Positions 28,373 to 36,097 of a stretch of 55,888 nt of DNA are shown here, piece by piece (within the stretch, counting starts at the first letter, position 1; each line of letters begins with the position of its first letter). Origin of the DNA: Oscillospiraceae bacterium (lineage in GTDB: Bacteria; Bacillota; Clostridia; Oscillospirales; Oscillospiraceae); assembly GCA_022800525.1 (NCBI GenBank), contig JAAWQM010000013.1, forward strand, positions 1 to 55,888, given 5' to 3'. The notes under the pieces are model-generated. The model had not been told where the DNA came from. It saw nothing but the letters and a program-made list of their open reading frames with translations, and did no database searches. The position numbers and the translations under genes are program-made.

Positions 28373-29512
28373 ATGAAATTGATCCATCTCTCCGACCTGC
28401 ATTTAGGCAAGCGGGTCAACGAGTTTTCCATGCTGGAGGATCAGAAGCATATCCTGACCCAGATCCTGCAGATCATCGAGCAGGAGCGTCCGGACGGCGT
28501 TTTGATCGCCGGGGACGTCTACGACAAATCTGTGCCGTCCGCCGAGGCGGTGGCGCTGCTGGATGATTTCCTGGTGTGTCTTGCGAAGGGCGGTAATCAG
28601 GTGTTCCTCATCGGCGGCAACCACGACTCCCCGGAACGCCTCGCCTTCGGCGGGCGGCTGATGGAGCGCAGCGGCGTCCATTTGGCCCCGGTGTATGACG
28701 GCGGGGTGGCTCCTTTCCGGCTGACAGACCGGCACGGCCCGGTGGAGATCTATCTGCTGCCCTTCCTGAAGCCAGTCCATGTCCGGAGATTCTTCCCGGA
28801 GGCGGAGATTGCATCCTACTCTGACGCGCTCCGCACGGCAATCGGCGCCATGCAGGTGGACGAGAGCGTCCGCAATGTGCTGGTAACCCACCAGTTCGTC
28901 ACAGGGGCGGCCCGGTGTGATTCGGAGGACCTCTCCGTAGGCGGGACGGACAATGTGGACGTGTCCGTGTTCGATCCCTTTGACTATGTGGCTCTGGGAC
29001 ACATCCATGGCCCCCAGCAGGCGGGGCGGGAGACCGTGCGCTACTGCGGCACGCCGCTGAAATACTCCTTCTCCGAAGCGGGACACCGCAAGTCTGTGAC
29101 GGTGGTGGAGCTGGAGGAGAAGGGAAGCGTCCAGGTCCGCGCCGTACCCCTCAAGCCCCTGCGGGACATGGTGGAGCTGCGGGGGACCTATGAGGAGCTG
29201 ACCTGCAGGAGCTTTTACGCTGGGACCACCTATCAGGAGGACTATGTCCATATCACGCTGACCGATGAGGAGGACGTCCCCGACGCCATGAGCAGGCTGC
29301 GGACCATCTACCATAATCTGATGAAGCTGGACTACGACAACAAGCGCACCCGCGCCGGAGGTATCGTGGACGGCGGGATGGATGTGGAGCAGAAGACGCC
29401 CTTGACGCTGCTGGAGGAGTTTTATGAGCTGCAGAACGGCCAGCCCATGGGCGAGGCGCAGGGGAGCTTCGCCAGAGAGCTGATGACGAAGATCTGGAAG
29501 GGAGAGGCATGA
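28373..29512 (+). CDS. sbcD: DNA repair nuclease subunit SbcD (Mre11 family)
   Basis: 379 residues. A calcineurin-like phosphoesterase with the metal-binding motifs in order: LSDLHLGK, IAGDVYDKS, GGNHDSPERL, VTHQFVTG and LGHIHGPQ. This is the Mre11-like nuclease that with SbcC cleaves hairpins and processes double-strand breaks and stalled forks. ATG 28373 follows AAGGAG. The stop overlaps the sbcC start by 4 bases (ATGA). In a genome so rich in perfect inverted repeats, SbcCD limits would matter for their maintenance; that is inference. Confidence 0.96.
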   Translation: MKLIHLSDLHLGKRVNEFSMLEDQKHILTQILQIIEQERPDGVLIAGDVYDKSVPSAEAVALLDDFLVCLAKGGNQVFLIGGNHDSPERLAFGGRLMERSGVHLAPVYDGGVAPFRLTDRHGPVEIYLLPFLKPVHVRRFFPEAEIASYSDALRTAIGAMQVDESVRNVLVTHQFVTGAARCDSEDLSVGGTDNVDVSVFDPFDYVALGHIHGPQQAGRETVRYCGTPLKYSFSEAGHRKSVTVVELEEKGSVQVRAVPLKPLRDMVELRGTYEELTCRSFYAGTTYQEDYVHITLTDEEDVPDAMSRLRTIYHNLMKLDYDNKRTRAGGIVDGGMDVEQKTPLTLLEEFYELQNGQPMGEAQGSFARELMTKIWKGEA

Positions 29513-32500
29513 GACCGCTGAAATTGACGATGTCCGCCTTCGGCCCCTATGCGGGCAGGGTGGAGGTGGACCTGGACAGGCTGGGTACCCAGGGCCTCTA
29601 CCTGATTACCGGGGATACCGGCGCAGGGAAGACCACGATTTTTGACGCCATCACCTTCGCCCTCTATGGAGAGCCCAGCGGCGAGGCCCGGGACGCCTCC
29701 ATGTTCCGCTCCAAGTACGCGGAACCGGAGACTCCCACGGAGGTGGAGCTGATTTTCGCCTACGGCGGCAAGACATATGCCGTCCGCCGGAACCCGGAGT
29801 ACATGCGCCCCGCGAAACGCGGGGACAAGCTGGTGCCGCAGAAGGCGGAGGCTGAGCTGCGCCTGCCGGACGGACGGGTGGTCACAAAACGCCAGGAGGT
29901 CAATGCGGCGATTGTGGAGATCATTGGCCTGGACCGGAGCCAGTTCGCGCAGATCGCCATGATTGCCCAGGGGGACTTTCTCAGGCTGCTGCTGGCGGAC
30001 ACCAGGACCCGGCAGGAAATTTTCCGGGAAATATTCAAGACACGCTACTATCAGGTCTTTCAGGAGCGGATGAAGAGCGAGTCCGGACGGCTGCGGGATG
30101 CCCGCGAGGCCGCAAAGAACAGCGTACAGCAGTACATCGGCGGCGTCCTCTGCCGGGAGGACGACCTGCTGCGAACAGAGAAGCTGCAAAAGGCGAAGGA
30201 TGGGGAGCTGCCCTATCAGGAGATCCTGGAGCTGATCGGTGAGCTGCTGGAGCAGGACCGTGGGGATGAAACGGAATGCGCGGAGGAGCTGGCCAAACTG
30301 GGCCGGGCGCTGGAGGAGGCCAATACCCGTCTGGGCAAGGCCGGGGAGCTGGAGAAGACCCGCAGGAGTCTGGAAAAAGCGCGGGAACAGCGCGCCGGAC
30401 AGCAGTCCCAGGCGGAGGCCGGGCGGGCGGCGTGGGAGTCCGCCCAGTCCGCGCAGTCCCGTATTGAGGCGCTGCGCGGCGGCGAAGCCGCCATCGAGGC
30501 GGAGCTGCCCCGCTATCAGGAGCTGAAAGCGAAGCTGGAGGAGTTATCCGCGCTTGAGGAGCAGATCCGGCGGAGACAGGCGGAGCAGGTCCGGCAGGAG
30601 CAGAGGCATACCCGCCAGGAGAGCCAGACCGCCGGTCTCAGGCAGGAGCTGGAGGGCCTGTCCCGCGCCGGGGAGGACCGGGAACGGCTCAAGGGGAAGA
30701 AAGCGGAGCTGGAGCGCAGCCGCGATCTTCTGCGGGGTCTGGAGCAGGACCTGAAGAGCTGGCGGGACTGCGGGGCCAGGGCGCAAACCCAGCAGGCGCA
30801 GTACGAGGCGCTGTCTGAGCAATGCGAGGCGAAACAGAGAGAGGCGGAGGAGCTGGCCCGGAAGCTCCAGACAGGAAAGGAAATCGTGCAGTCCGCCTCG
30901 GGGCTGGAGGCGGAGAAGGAGCGGCTGCTGGGCGCCCGGAACCAGGTGGAAGAGAGGGTGCGCGGCCTGGATGGTCTGGAGCGGCTTCTGACAAAATACA
31001 AAACCACATGCCGCTCCCTGGAAGCGGCCCAGGCGGCCTACCGGACGGCGGCGGACAAGGCGGAAGCCGCCCGGCAGCATTACCAGACGAAGAACAGGCT
31101 CTTTCTGGACGAGCAGGCCGGCATTCTGGCGCAGACGCTGGCGGAGGGGCAGCCGTGCCCGGTCTGCGGCTCCCTGCATCACCCCGCTCCTGCGGCGGTG
31201 TCCCACGAAGCGCCTACGGAGGCGGAGCTGAACGCCGCCAAGGACGCCTACGAGACGGCCAGCCGTATTGAGGGAGAAAGGAGCAGCCGCGCCGGGGAGC
31301 TGAGGGCGACGAAGGAAGCGGAAGGGGAGCAGCTGCTGTCGCGCATGGGCGCTTATCTGGAGCGGCCCGACATCGCTGAGGCCAAGGAGCAGATTGCCGC
31401 CTGCCAGGAGAGCGCCGCGGGGGAGCGCAGAGAGGTCCATGCGGGGCTTGTGGCCCTGGAGGCGAAGCTCACCGCCAGGGACCAGCTCGCCCAGGAGGTC
31501 AGGGAACAGGAAGCCAGGTCTGTCCAGCTGGCGAAGGAGCACGATCTCCTGCGCCAGCGGATGAGTCAGGCGGAACGGCAGCAGAGCAGCCTGCAGGGGC
31601 AGCGGGAGCTGCTGGAGGGGAAACTGGCCGGCCAGCTCCAGGCGCACCTGGACGGCTGCCCGCCGGAGGAAGCGGCCAATGCCCTCCAGGCGCGGCTCCA
31701 GGAGACGAATAACGGCCTTGCCGCTCTGGACCAGCAGTTGAAAAAGGCGGAGGAACAGACGGCCCGCAGGGCCCAGCTGGCCCAGCAGATCCCCGCGCAG
31801 GAGCAGGTGCTGCGCAGCCTGGCGGACGGCATCGCCCAGGGCCGGGAGACGCTGGCGAAGCTGGAGAGCCAGAAGGCAGCGGCGGAAGGACAGGTCCGCA
31901 GCCTGCGGGAGCAGCTTCGCTGGCCGGACATGCAGGCGGCGGAGCAGCAGTGCGCCGCGCTGAAAAAGGAACGCGCCGTGCTGGAGTCCGCCATGACTGC
32001 GGCGAAGGAGGCGTATGACCGCCGCCGCACGGAGCTGGCGGAGACGGACGCCACCATCCGGCAGCTGACGGAGCTGCTCGATGCGGCGGACCCGGTGGAC
32101 CCGGAGGCGGAACAGGCCCGGAGGGCGGAGCTGACCGCCCGGCGGGAGGTCCTGGACCGTCGGAAGCAGGCGGTCCATACCCGGCTGAGCGCCAACGAAC
32201 AGGCCCTTGCCAATATCAGGGAGAAGGCGGCGGGATTGGCCCGGCTGGACGAGGAGTGGACGTGGATGCGCACTCTGTCCAACACAGTCAACGGGAACCT
32301 GCCGGGAAAGGAAAAGGTGGCCCTGGAGACCTATGTCCAGATGACCTTTTTCGACCGCATCCTCCGCCGCGCCAATATCCGGCTGATGGTGATGTCCGGT
32401 GGACAGTACGAGCTGCTGCGCCAGAAGGAGTCCACGGACAACCGGGGACAGAGCGGCCTGGAGCTGGACGTGCTGGACCACTACAACGGCACCACGCGCA

Positions 32501-32805
32501 GCGTCCACTCCCTGTCCGGCGGCGAGGCGTTCAAGGCGTCGCTGTCCCTTGCCCTGGGGCTCTCGGATGAGATTCAGTCCTCTGCCGGAGGCATCCGTCT
32601 GGATACCATGTTTGTGGATGAGGGCTTTGGCTCCCTGGACGAGGAGTCCCTGCGGCAGGCCATGCAGGCCCTGGCGAAGCTGTCGGAGGGAGAACGCCTG
32701 GTGGGGATCATCTCCCATGTGGCGGAATTGAAGGAGCGGATCGACAAGCAGGTGGTGGTCACCAAGAGCCGTTCCGGCGGCAGCAGAGTGGAGATCGTCA
32801 TATGA
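29509..32805 (+). CDS. sbcC: DNA repair ATPase SbcC (Rad50 family)
   Basis: 1098 residues. The N-terminal half of the ATPase has GDTGAGKTTIFDA, then two very long coiled coils rich in Glu, Ala, Gln and Arg. They meet at the zinc hook, Cys550-Pro-Val-Cys553. The C-terminal half carries LSGGEAFKASLSLALGL and the Walker B segment MFVDEGFGSLDEESL. The architecture is fully typical of SbcC/Rad50, which partners SbcD. Antisense open frames over 700 codons long run opposite this gene because of its skewed codon use; they are not genes. Confidence 0.97.
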   Translation: MRPLKLTMSAFGPYAGRVEVDLDRLGTQGLYLITGDTGAGKTTIFDAITFALYGEPSGEARDASMFRSKYAEPETPTEVELIFAYGGKTYAVRRNPEYMRPAKRGDKLVPQKAEAELRLPDGRVVTKRQEVNAAIVEIIGLDRSQFAQIAMIAQGDFLRLLLADTRTRQEIFREIFKTRYYQVFQERMKSESGRLRDAREAAKNSVQQYIGGVLCREDDLLRTEKLQKAKDGELPYQEILELIGELLEQDRGDETECAEELAKLGRALEEANTRLGKAGELEKTRRSLEKAREQRAGQQSQAEAGRAAWESAQSAQSRIEALRGGEAAIEAELPRYQELKAKLEELSALEEQIRRRQAEQVRQEQRHTRQESQTAGLRQELEGLSRAGEDRERLKGKKAELERSRDLLRGLEQDLKSWRDCGARAQTQQAQYEALSEQCEAKQREAEELARKLQTGKEIVQSASGLEAEKERLLGARNQVEERVRGLDGLERLLTKYKTTCRSLEAAQAAYRTAADKAEAARQHYQTKNRLFLDEQAGILAQTLAEGQPCPVCGSLHHPAPAAVSHEAPTEAELNAAKDAYETASRIEGERSSRAGELRATKEAEGEQLLSRMGAYLERPDIAEAKEQIAACQESAAGERREVHAGLVALEAKLTARDQLAQEVREQEARSVQLAKEHDLLRQRMSQAERQQSSLQGQRELLEGKLAGQLQAHLDGCPPEEAANALQARLQETNNGLAALDQQLKKAEEQTARRAQLAQQIPAQEQVLRSLADGIAQGRETLAKLESQKAAAEGQVRSLREQLRWPDMQAAEQQCAALKKERAVLESAMTAAKEAYDRRRTELAETDATIRQLTELLDAADPVDPEAEQARRAELTARREVLDRRKQAVHTRLSANEQALANIREKAAGLARLDEEWTWMRTLSNTVNGNLPGKEKVALETYVQMTFFDRILRRANIRLMVMSGGQYELLRQKESTDNRGQSGLELDVLDHYNGTTRSVHSLSGGEAFKASLSLALGLSDEIQSSAGGIRLDTMFVDEGFGSLDEESLRQAMQALAKLSEGERLVGIISHVAELKERIDKQVVVTKSRSGGSRVEIVI

Positions 32806-32829
32806 GTGTGTTGGCAGAAAAGATAGGGA

Positions 32830-32857
32830 TTGATTGCGGGGAAAAATCTGTTATAAT
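32830..32857 (+). promoter_or_regulatory. Promoter of the rubrerythrin gene
   Basis: TTGATT (32830-32835), 16 bases, TATAAT (32852-32857), with an extended -10 TGT just before it. About 55 bases of leader precede the ATG. Confidence 0.8.
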
Positions 32858-32917
32858 AGGGGATGTCCGCTCTCACGGCCCGGGGCCGGGAGAAGCTTTA
32901 TGCAGGAGGAACTAATT

Positions 32918-33454
32918 ATGTCCAAATACGCCGGTACACAGACCGAAAAGAACCTGGAGGCCGCCTTTGCGGGCGAGTCCCAGGCCCGGAACAAGTACAC
33001 CTATTTTGCATCCAAGGCCAAGAAGGAGGGCTTCGAGCAGATTGCGGCCTTGTTTCTGAAGACCGCCGACAACGAGAAGGAGCACGCCAAGATGTGGTTC
33101 AGGGAGCTGGAGGGCATCGGCAGCACCGCTGAGAACCTTGCCGCCGCCGCCAGCGGGGAGAACTACGAGTGGACCGACATGTACGCTGGATTCGCCGAGA
33201 CCGCCGAGAAGGAGGGCTTCCCCGAGCTGGCCGCCAAGTTCCGGCTGGTCGCCGCCATTGAGAAGCGCCACGAGGAGCGCTACCGCGCCCTGCTGAAAAA
33301 CGTGGAGGCTCAGGAGGTTTTCAAGAAGAGCACGGTCAAGGTGTGGGAGTGCCGCAACTGCGGCCACATTGTGGTGGGAACCGAGGCTCCCTTGATGTGC
33401 CCCGTCTGCGCACATCCCCAGTCCTATTTTGAGGTCACGGCGGAGAATTATTGA
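32918..33454 (+). CDS. rbr: Rubrerythrin
   Basis: 178 residues. An N-terminal ferritin-like diiron domain ([36 protein letters not shown]) is followed by a rubredoxin-like iron site with CxxC pairs (CRNCGHI and CPVCAHP). Rubrerythrin reduces hydrogen peroxide in the cytosol and protects anaerobes from oxygen. Start ATG 32918 follows GCAGGAGGA. It is a single-gene unit with its own promoter and a hairpin after it. Confidence 0.95.
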   Translation: MSKYAGTQTEKNLEAAFAGESQARNKYTYFASKAKKEGFEQIAALFLKTADNEKEHAKMWFRELEGIGSTAENLAAAASGENYEWTDMYAGFAETAEKEGFPELAAKFRLVAAIEKRHEERYRALLKNVEAQEVFKKSTVKVWECRNCGHIVVGTEAPLMCPVCAHPQSYFEVTAENY

Positions 33455-33466
33455 TTGAAGTGCATG

Positions 33467-33498
33467 GAGAGGCGGCGGGATTATTCCCGCCGCCTCTC
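33467..33498 (+). terminator. Terminator of rubrerythrin
   Basis: A perfect 14-bp GC-rich stem GAGAGGCGGCGGGA / TCCCGCCGCCTCTC with a TTAT loop, followed by AGTTTCC. The T run is weak, but the stem is very stable and separates two convergent genes. Confidence 0.75.
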
Positions 33499-33519
33499 AG
33501 TTTCCGCGAAAATACGCCG

Positions 33520-34938
33520 TCATCCCCCGGCGGACAGAGAAAGGCTGTCCAAAATCTCCTCCACCTCACCGCTGGTCAGATACGCGCCATACAGACTGAT
33601 GGAGGCATGGTGCGTATTGCAGTCTGCCCAGACTCTTCCGTTGTGCATGGTAATCAGAAATTCATAGCCGTCTGAGGACGTATAATAGTACGCAGTCTCG
33701 TAGCTGCCGTCAACGATATAGCTTTGCCCCCAGTAGTCCGCCTGCGCAATGTTATCGACGTCTAACCGGACATATCCGCTGCCGTCCGGCTTTGCGTAGA
33801 GTGCGCTGAAGCATTCGCTGACGTAGCCGCCCTCCGCGTCCGTTACAACAAACGCCTGATTTGCGTCCGGAACGTAGTCGTAATGCGACGCGAGCCATGA
33901 CAGATCGAACGTGACGCGGCCTGTCAGGGTGTCCAGCAAATTTGCAGGATTTTCAGCGGTGTATTCCATTTTTTCCGCGCCGTCGGCCCGGCTGACGCGG
34001 CGGATGCGCAGGGACGGTTCGCTGCTCAGCACCTCCGCAGAGTCCCACTCAGTATAATCCGGCAGAACACCGCCGCCGATCCGCTCCCCGGTCTCCCAGT
34101 CGTCCGATTTGAACCGGCCGGATTCGGCTATTTCCTCCAGCGGGCTGGGCGGCGAACCGTTGGGACCGGTAATGGCGACCGCACCGGGGGCGTCGCTGGA
34201 GCCGCTGCCGCTCGCGTCGGAAAAGGCATCCTCCCGGCTGGACACGATGATGTCGTTCCGGAACAGGTCCGCCACAGTGGCGGCCGCCGTCAGCGACAGC
34301 GCCATCACGATCACGATTGCGGCGGCAAGCAGCGGTATGCGTTTTTTAAGAGTAGTTTTTCTCATGGGAATATCCTCCTTTTGTGTCCGGCAGGAGGCAA
34401 GATGGGAACGAATACGCTCCCGGCTCTCCTGCGGAAGTTTCAACTCGTCAGAGATTCGTTTCAGGTTTCGCTCCAATTTCAGTCCCCCCCCGATTTGTTT
34501 TTTCAGGATGCTTCTGGCCCGATGCAGCCGCATGGAAACAGCTGAGGTGCCGGTGTGCAGGAGCTGTGCGATTTCCCGGAAGGAGTATCCTTCGAAATAG
34601 TGCAGGCATACAACCGTCCGATACTTTTCCGGCAGCTCCATGACCGCGTGAAACAGCTCCCGGTCCTCCGGCTGTGTAAACAGGACTGTCTCATCCAGCG
34701 GGACGGTCTCATGGCTCCTGGCGGCGCTGAGGATATTTTTGCAGTGATTGATGGTGATTTTTGTAAGAAAGGCGCGTTCCTTGCCGGAATAGACCGTCAT
34801 ACCGCCCTCCAGCAGCTTGAGAAATATGGACTGCACAACGTCCTCCGCTTCCTGCGGTGAGCGGAGCCAGCTGAGCGCGACCCGGTAAACCATATCCGCG
34901 TAGCAGTCAAAAAGCTCCAGTACAGCGTCCTGTTCCAT
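33520..34938 (-). CDS. ECF sigma factor fused in frame to a transmembrane anti-sigma factor
   Basis: 472 residues. Residues 1-70 are sigma region 2 (FDCYADMVYRVALSWLRSPQEAED) and ~100-147 region 4 (LPEKYRTVVCLHYFEGYSF, then the helix-turn-helix and LHRARSILKK). After Gly150-152 comes a short anti-sigma segment (LKLERNLKRISDELK), a membrane helix (~200-220) and a ~250-residue external domain. Normally these are two adjacent genes. The joint is a G8 run: with seven Gs the sigma would end at IGGD-stop and the anti-sigma could start at a TTG with a G-rich ribosome site. A strong internal AAAAGGAGGA with ATG (34365) also precedes the membrane part. Start ATG 34938 follows GGGGAGG. Fusion, slippage switch or sequencing error are all possible. 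Confidence 0.8.
   Translation of the reverse strand: MEQDAVLELFDCYADMVYRVALSWLRSPQEAEDVVQSIFLKLLEGGMTVYSGKERAFLTKITINHCKNILSAARSHETVPLDETVLFTQPEDRELFHAVMELPEKYRTVVCLHYFEGYSFREIAQLLHTGTSAVSMRLHRARSILKKQIGGGLKLERNLKRISDELKLPQESRERIRSHLASCRTQKEDIPMRKTTLKKRIPLLAAAIVIVMALSLTAAATVADLFRNDIIVSSREDAFSDASGSGSSDAPGAVAITGPNGSPPSPLEEIAESGRFKSDDWETGERIGGGVLPDYTEWDSAEVLSSEPSLRIRRVSRADGAEKMEYTAENPANLLDTLTGRVTFDLSWLASHYDYVPDANQAFVVTDAEGGYVSECFSALYAKPDGSGYVRLDVDNIAQADYWGQSYIVDGSYETAYYYTSSDGYEFLITMHNGRVWADCNTHHASISLYGAYLTSGEVEEILDSLSLSAGG
34484..34491. repeat. G8/C8 homopolymer at the sigma/anti-sigma joint
   Basis: Eight consecutive Gs on the coding (minus) strand, after ATC and before ACTGAAATTG. Loss of one G stops the sigma frame two codons later; gain of one stops it after about ten further codons. 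Tracts of this kind are classical slippage sites. Confidence 0.85.
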
Positions 34939-35063
34939 CGATACACCTCCCCTGTTTCTTTTGTGGCCACGTCTATATAACAAATCAGAAGGGCAAAACA
35001 GCACAAAAAGATCTGCTACCCCGCCACATTTTGCTGACAACCCGGAAAATTGAGCCCTGCCTC

Positions 35064-35092
35064 TTTACAATCAAGAATTTTTGTTCTATAAT
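35064..35092 (+). promoter_or_regulatory. Promoter of the SLOG-family gene
   Basis: TTTACA (35064-35069), 17 bases, TATAAT (35087-35092). It diverges from the sigma-factor gene; the ~180-base shared region could hold the sigma factor's own target promoter, but no ECF-type motif could be assigned with confidence. Confidence 0.82.
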
Positions 35093-35115
35093 AAGCAGAA
35101 AAAGGCGAGGGAGCG

Positions 35116-35634
35116 ATGATTCAGATGCGAGGAAGGCCATGTACCTGCTGCTTTACCGGCCACCGGCCGGAGAAGCTGCCCTGGGGGACGGACGAGACGG
35201 ACCCACGCTGCGCCGCGCTCAAGCGCAGGCTGTACGATGCGGTGGAGAGCGCCTATGATGAGGGGATGCGGCATTTCATCTGCGGCATGGCGCGGGGATG
35301 CGACTTCTACTTTGCCGAGGCAGTGCTGGAGCTGCGCAGCCGGAAGGGGGACGTGACCCTGGAGGCAGCTGTCCCATGCTCCACCCAGGCGGACGGCTGG
35401 CCGGAGCCGGACCGGTCCCGCTGGCGGGCTCTGCTGGCCGCGTGTGACCTGGAGACATTGGTGCAGAGCGGGTACACCCGGGGCTGTATGCTCCGGCGGA
35501 ACCGGTATATGGTGGACCACAGCGCACTGGTCATCGCCGTGTACGACGGCACCCCCGGCGGCACCTGCCGGACGCTGGAATATGCCCTTCGGCAGAAGGT
35601 GTCCTTCGTGGACCTGCCGCCGGTAGAGGGATAA
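35116..35634 (+). CDS. SLOG-fold protein, DUF1273/YpsA-like
   Basis: 172 residues. The start CCFTGHRPEKLPWG is the hallmark of the DUF1273 branch of the SLOG (LOG/DprA-like Rossmann) superfamily, followed by ICGMARGCDFYFAEAVLEL and AVYDGTPGGTCRTLEYAL. SLOG proteins bind nucleotides or nucleotide-derived signals; this subgroup has no settled function, although YpsA affects stress and division in Bacillus. ATG 35116 and ATG 35125 are both possible starts after GAGGGAG. It is divergent from the sigma/anti-sigma gene. Confidence 0.88.
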   Translation: MIQMRGRPCTCCFTGHRPEKLPWGTDETDPRCAALKRRLYDAVESAYDEGMRHFICGMARGCDFYFAEAVLELRSRKGDVTLEAAVPCSTQADGWPEPDRSRWRALLAACDLETLVQSGYTRGCMLRRNRYMVDHSALVIAVYDGTPGGTCRTLEYALRQKVSFVDLPPVEG

Positions 35635-35688
35635 AAACCGGGAGGCTCACCAGTGATGGTTTGCGCTATGGACAGGAGGTAATTTCTT

Positions 35689-35773
35689 ATGGCGGGCATT
35701 CAGCGGAGGGCTGGAGACTTATACGGATATCGAGCTGAAGCTGTCGGAAATCAGAGGTTTTACATTTGGATGA
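35689..35773 (+). pseudogene. Possible frameshifted small gene remnant
   Basis: AGGAGG sits 9 bases before ATG 35689 (MAGIQRR). After the run GGAGGG the better-looking frame changes and continues as LETYTDIELKLSEIRG up to TGA 35771. Removing one G would join them into a 27-residue peptide. The unshifted frame stays open to 35949 but runs through two hairpins and looks random. Probably a decayed gene end; very uncertain. Confidence 0.2.
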
Positions 35774-35813
35774 ATACGTCAATCGCGGGGACGTCTTACA
35801 GACTGGAGGAAAA

Positions 35814-35841
35814 GGATGCCGCAGCCGGAGCTGCGGCATCC
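35814..35841 (-). terminator. Terminator of the MATE-small-gene unit
   Basis: GGATGCCGCAG and CTGCGGCATCC form a perfect 11-bp stem with a 6-base loop. On the minus strand it is followed by TTTTCC. It lies about 85 bases after the stop of the 46-residue gene. Confidence 0.65.
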
Positions 35842-35870
35842 CAACAGATCGGTTTTCTTTGCAGGTCAGC

Positions 35871-35914
35871 GGAAGGCCGGCACATCCTTGCGGAGTGCCG
35901 GCCTTCCGGTTTTT
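35871..35914 (+). terminator. Plus-strand rho-independent terminator
   Basis: GGAAGGCCGGCAC (35871-35883) pairs perfectly with GTGCCGGCCTTCC (35895-35907), then GGTTTTT. It ends transcription from the SLOG gene before the opposing MATE unit. Confidence 0.8.
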
Positions 35915-35926
35915 GCTGTTCTGCTC

Positions 35927-36067
35927 TCAGATGCGGGGCGTTGATGTGACGGTATAATAAGCTGTCACCTGCGCCTGCGCCTTCAGATGCTGCTCGAACG
36001 CGCGGCTGCTGCTGGAAGTAAACAGCTTGGTAATTGTACGGATCGGCTGAAATTTACGGTTATTCAT
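35927..36067 (-). CDS. 46-residue protein downstream of MATE exporter
   Basis: A small gene: ATG 36067 is preceded by AAGGAGAA at 7-8 bases and lies 30 bases after the MATE stop. The product is basic and soluble-looking, rich in Thr, Ser and Gln (starts MNNRKFQPIRTITKLFTSS, ends YYTVTSTPRI), without a membrane helix or cysteines. No family is recognised. Spacing and ribosome site suggest one operon with the exporter and a shared terminator. It may be a small regulator or a peptide substrate; the latter is speculation. Confidence 0.6.
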   Translation of the reverse strand: MNNRKFQPIRTITKLFTSSSSRAFEQHLKAQAQVTAYYTVTSTPRI

Positions 36068-36097
36068 GATGAAATTCTCCTTATAAGCTATAAATAT

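Noticed and set aside
30544-32718. 724-codon open frame antisense to sbcC
   Set aside because: Mirror of a GC-rich coiled-coil gene; Leu/Arg/Gln-rich without domains and without a ribosome site. The sbcC frame is unquestionable.
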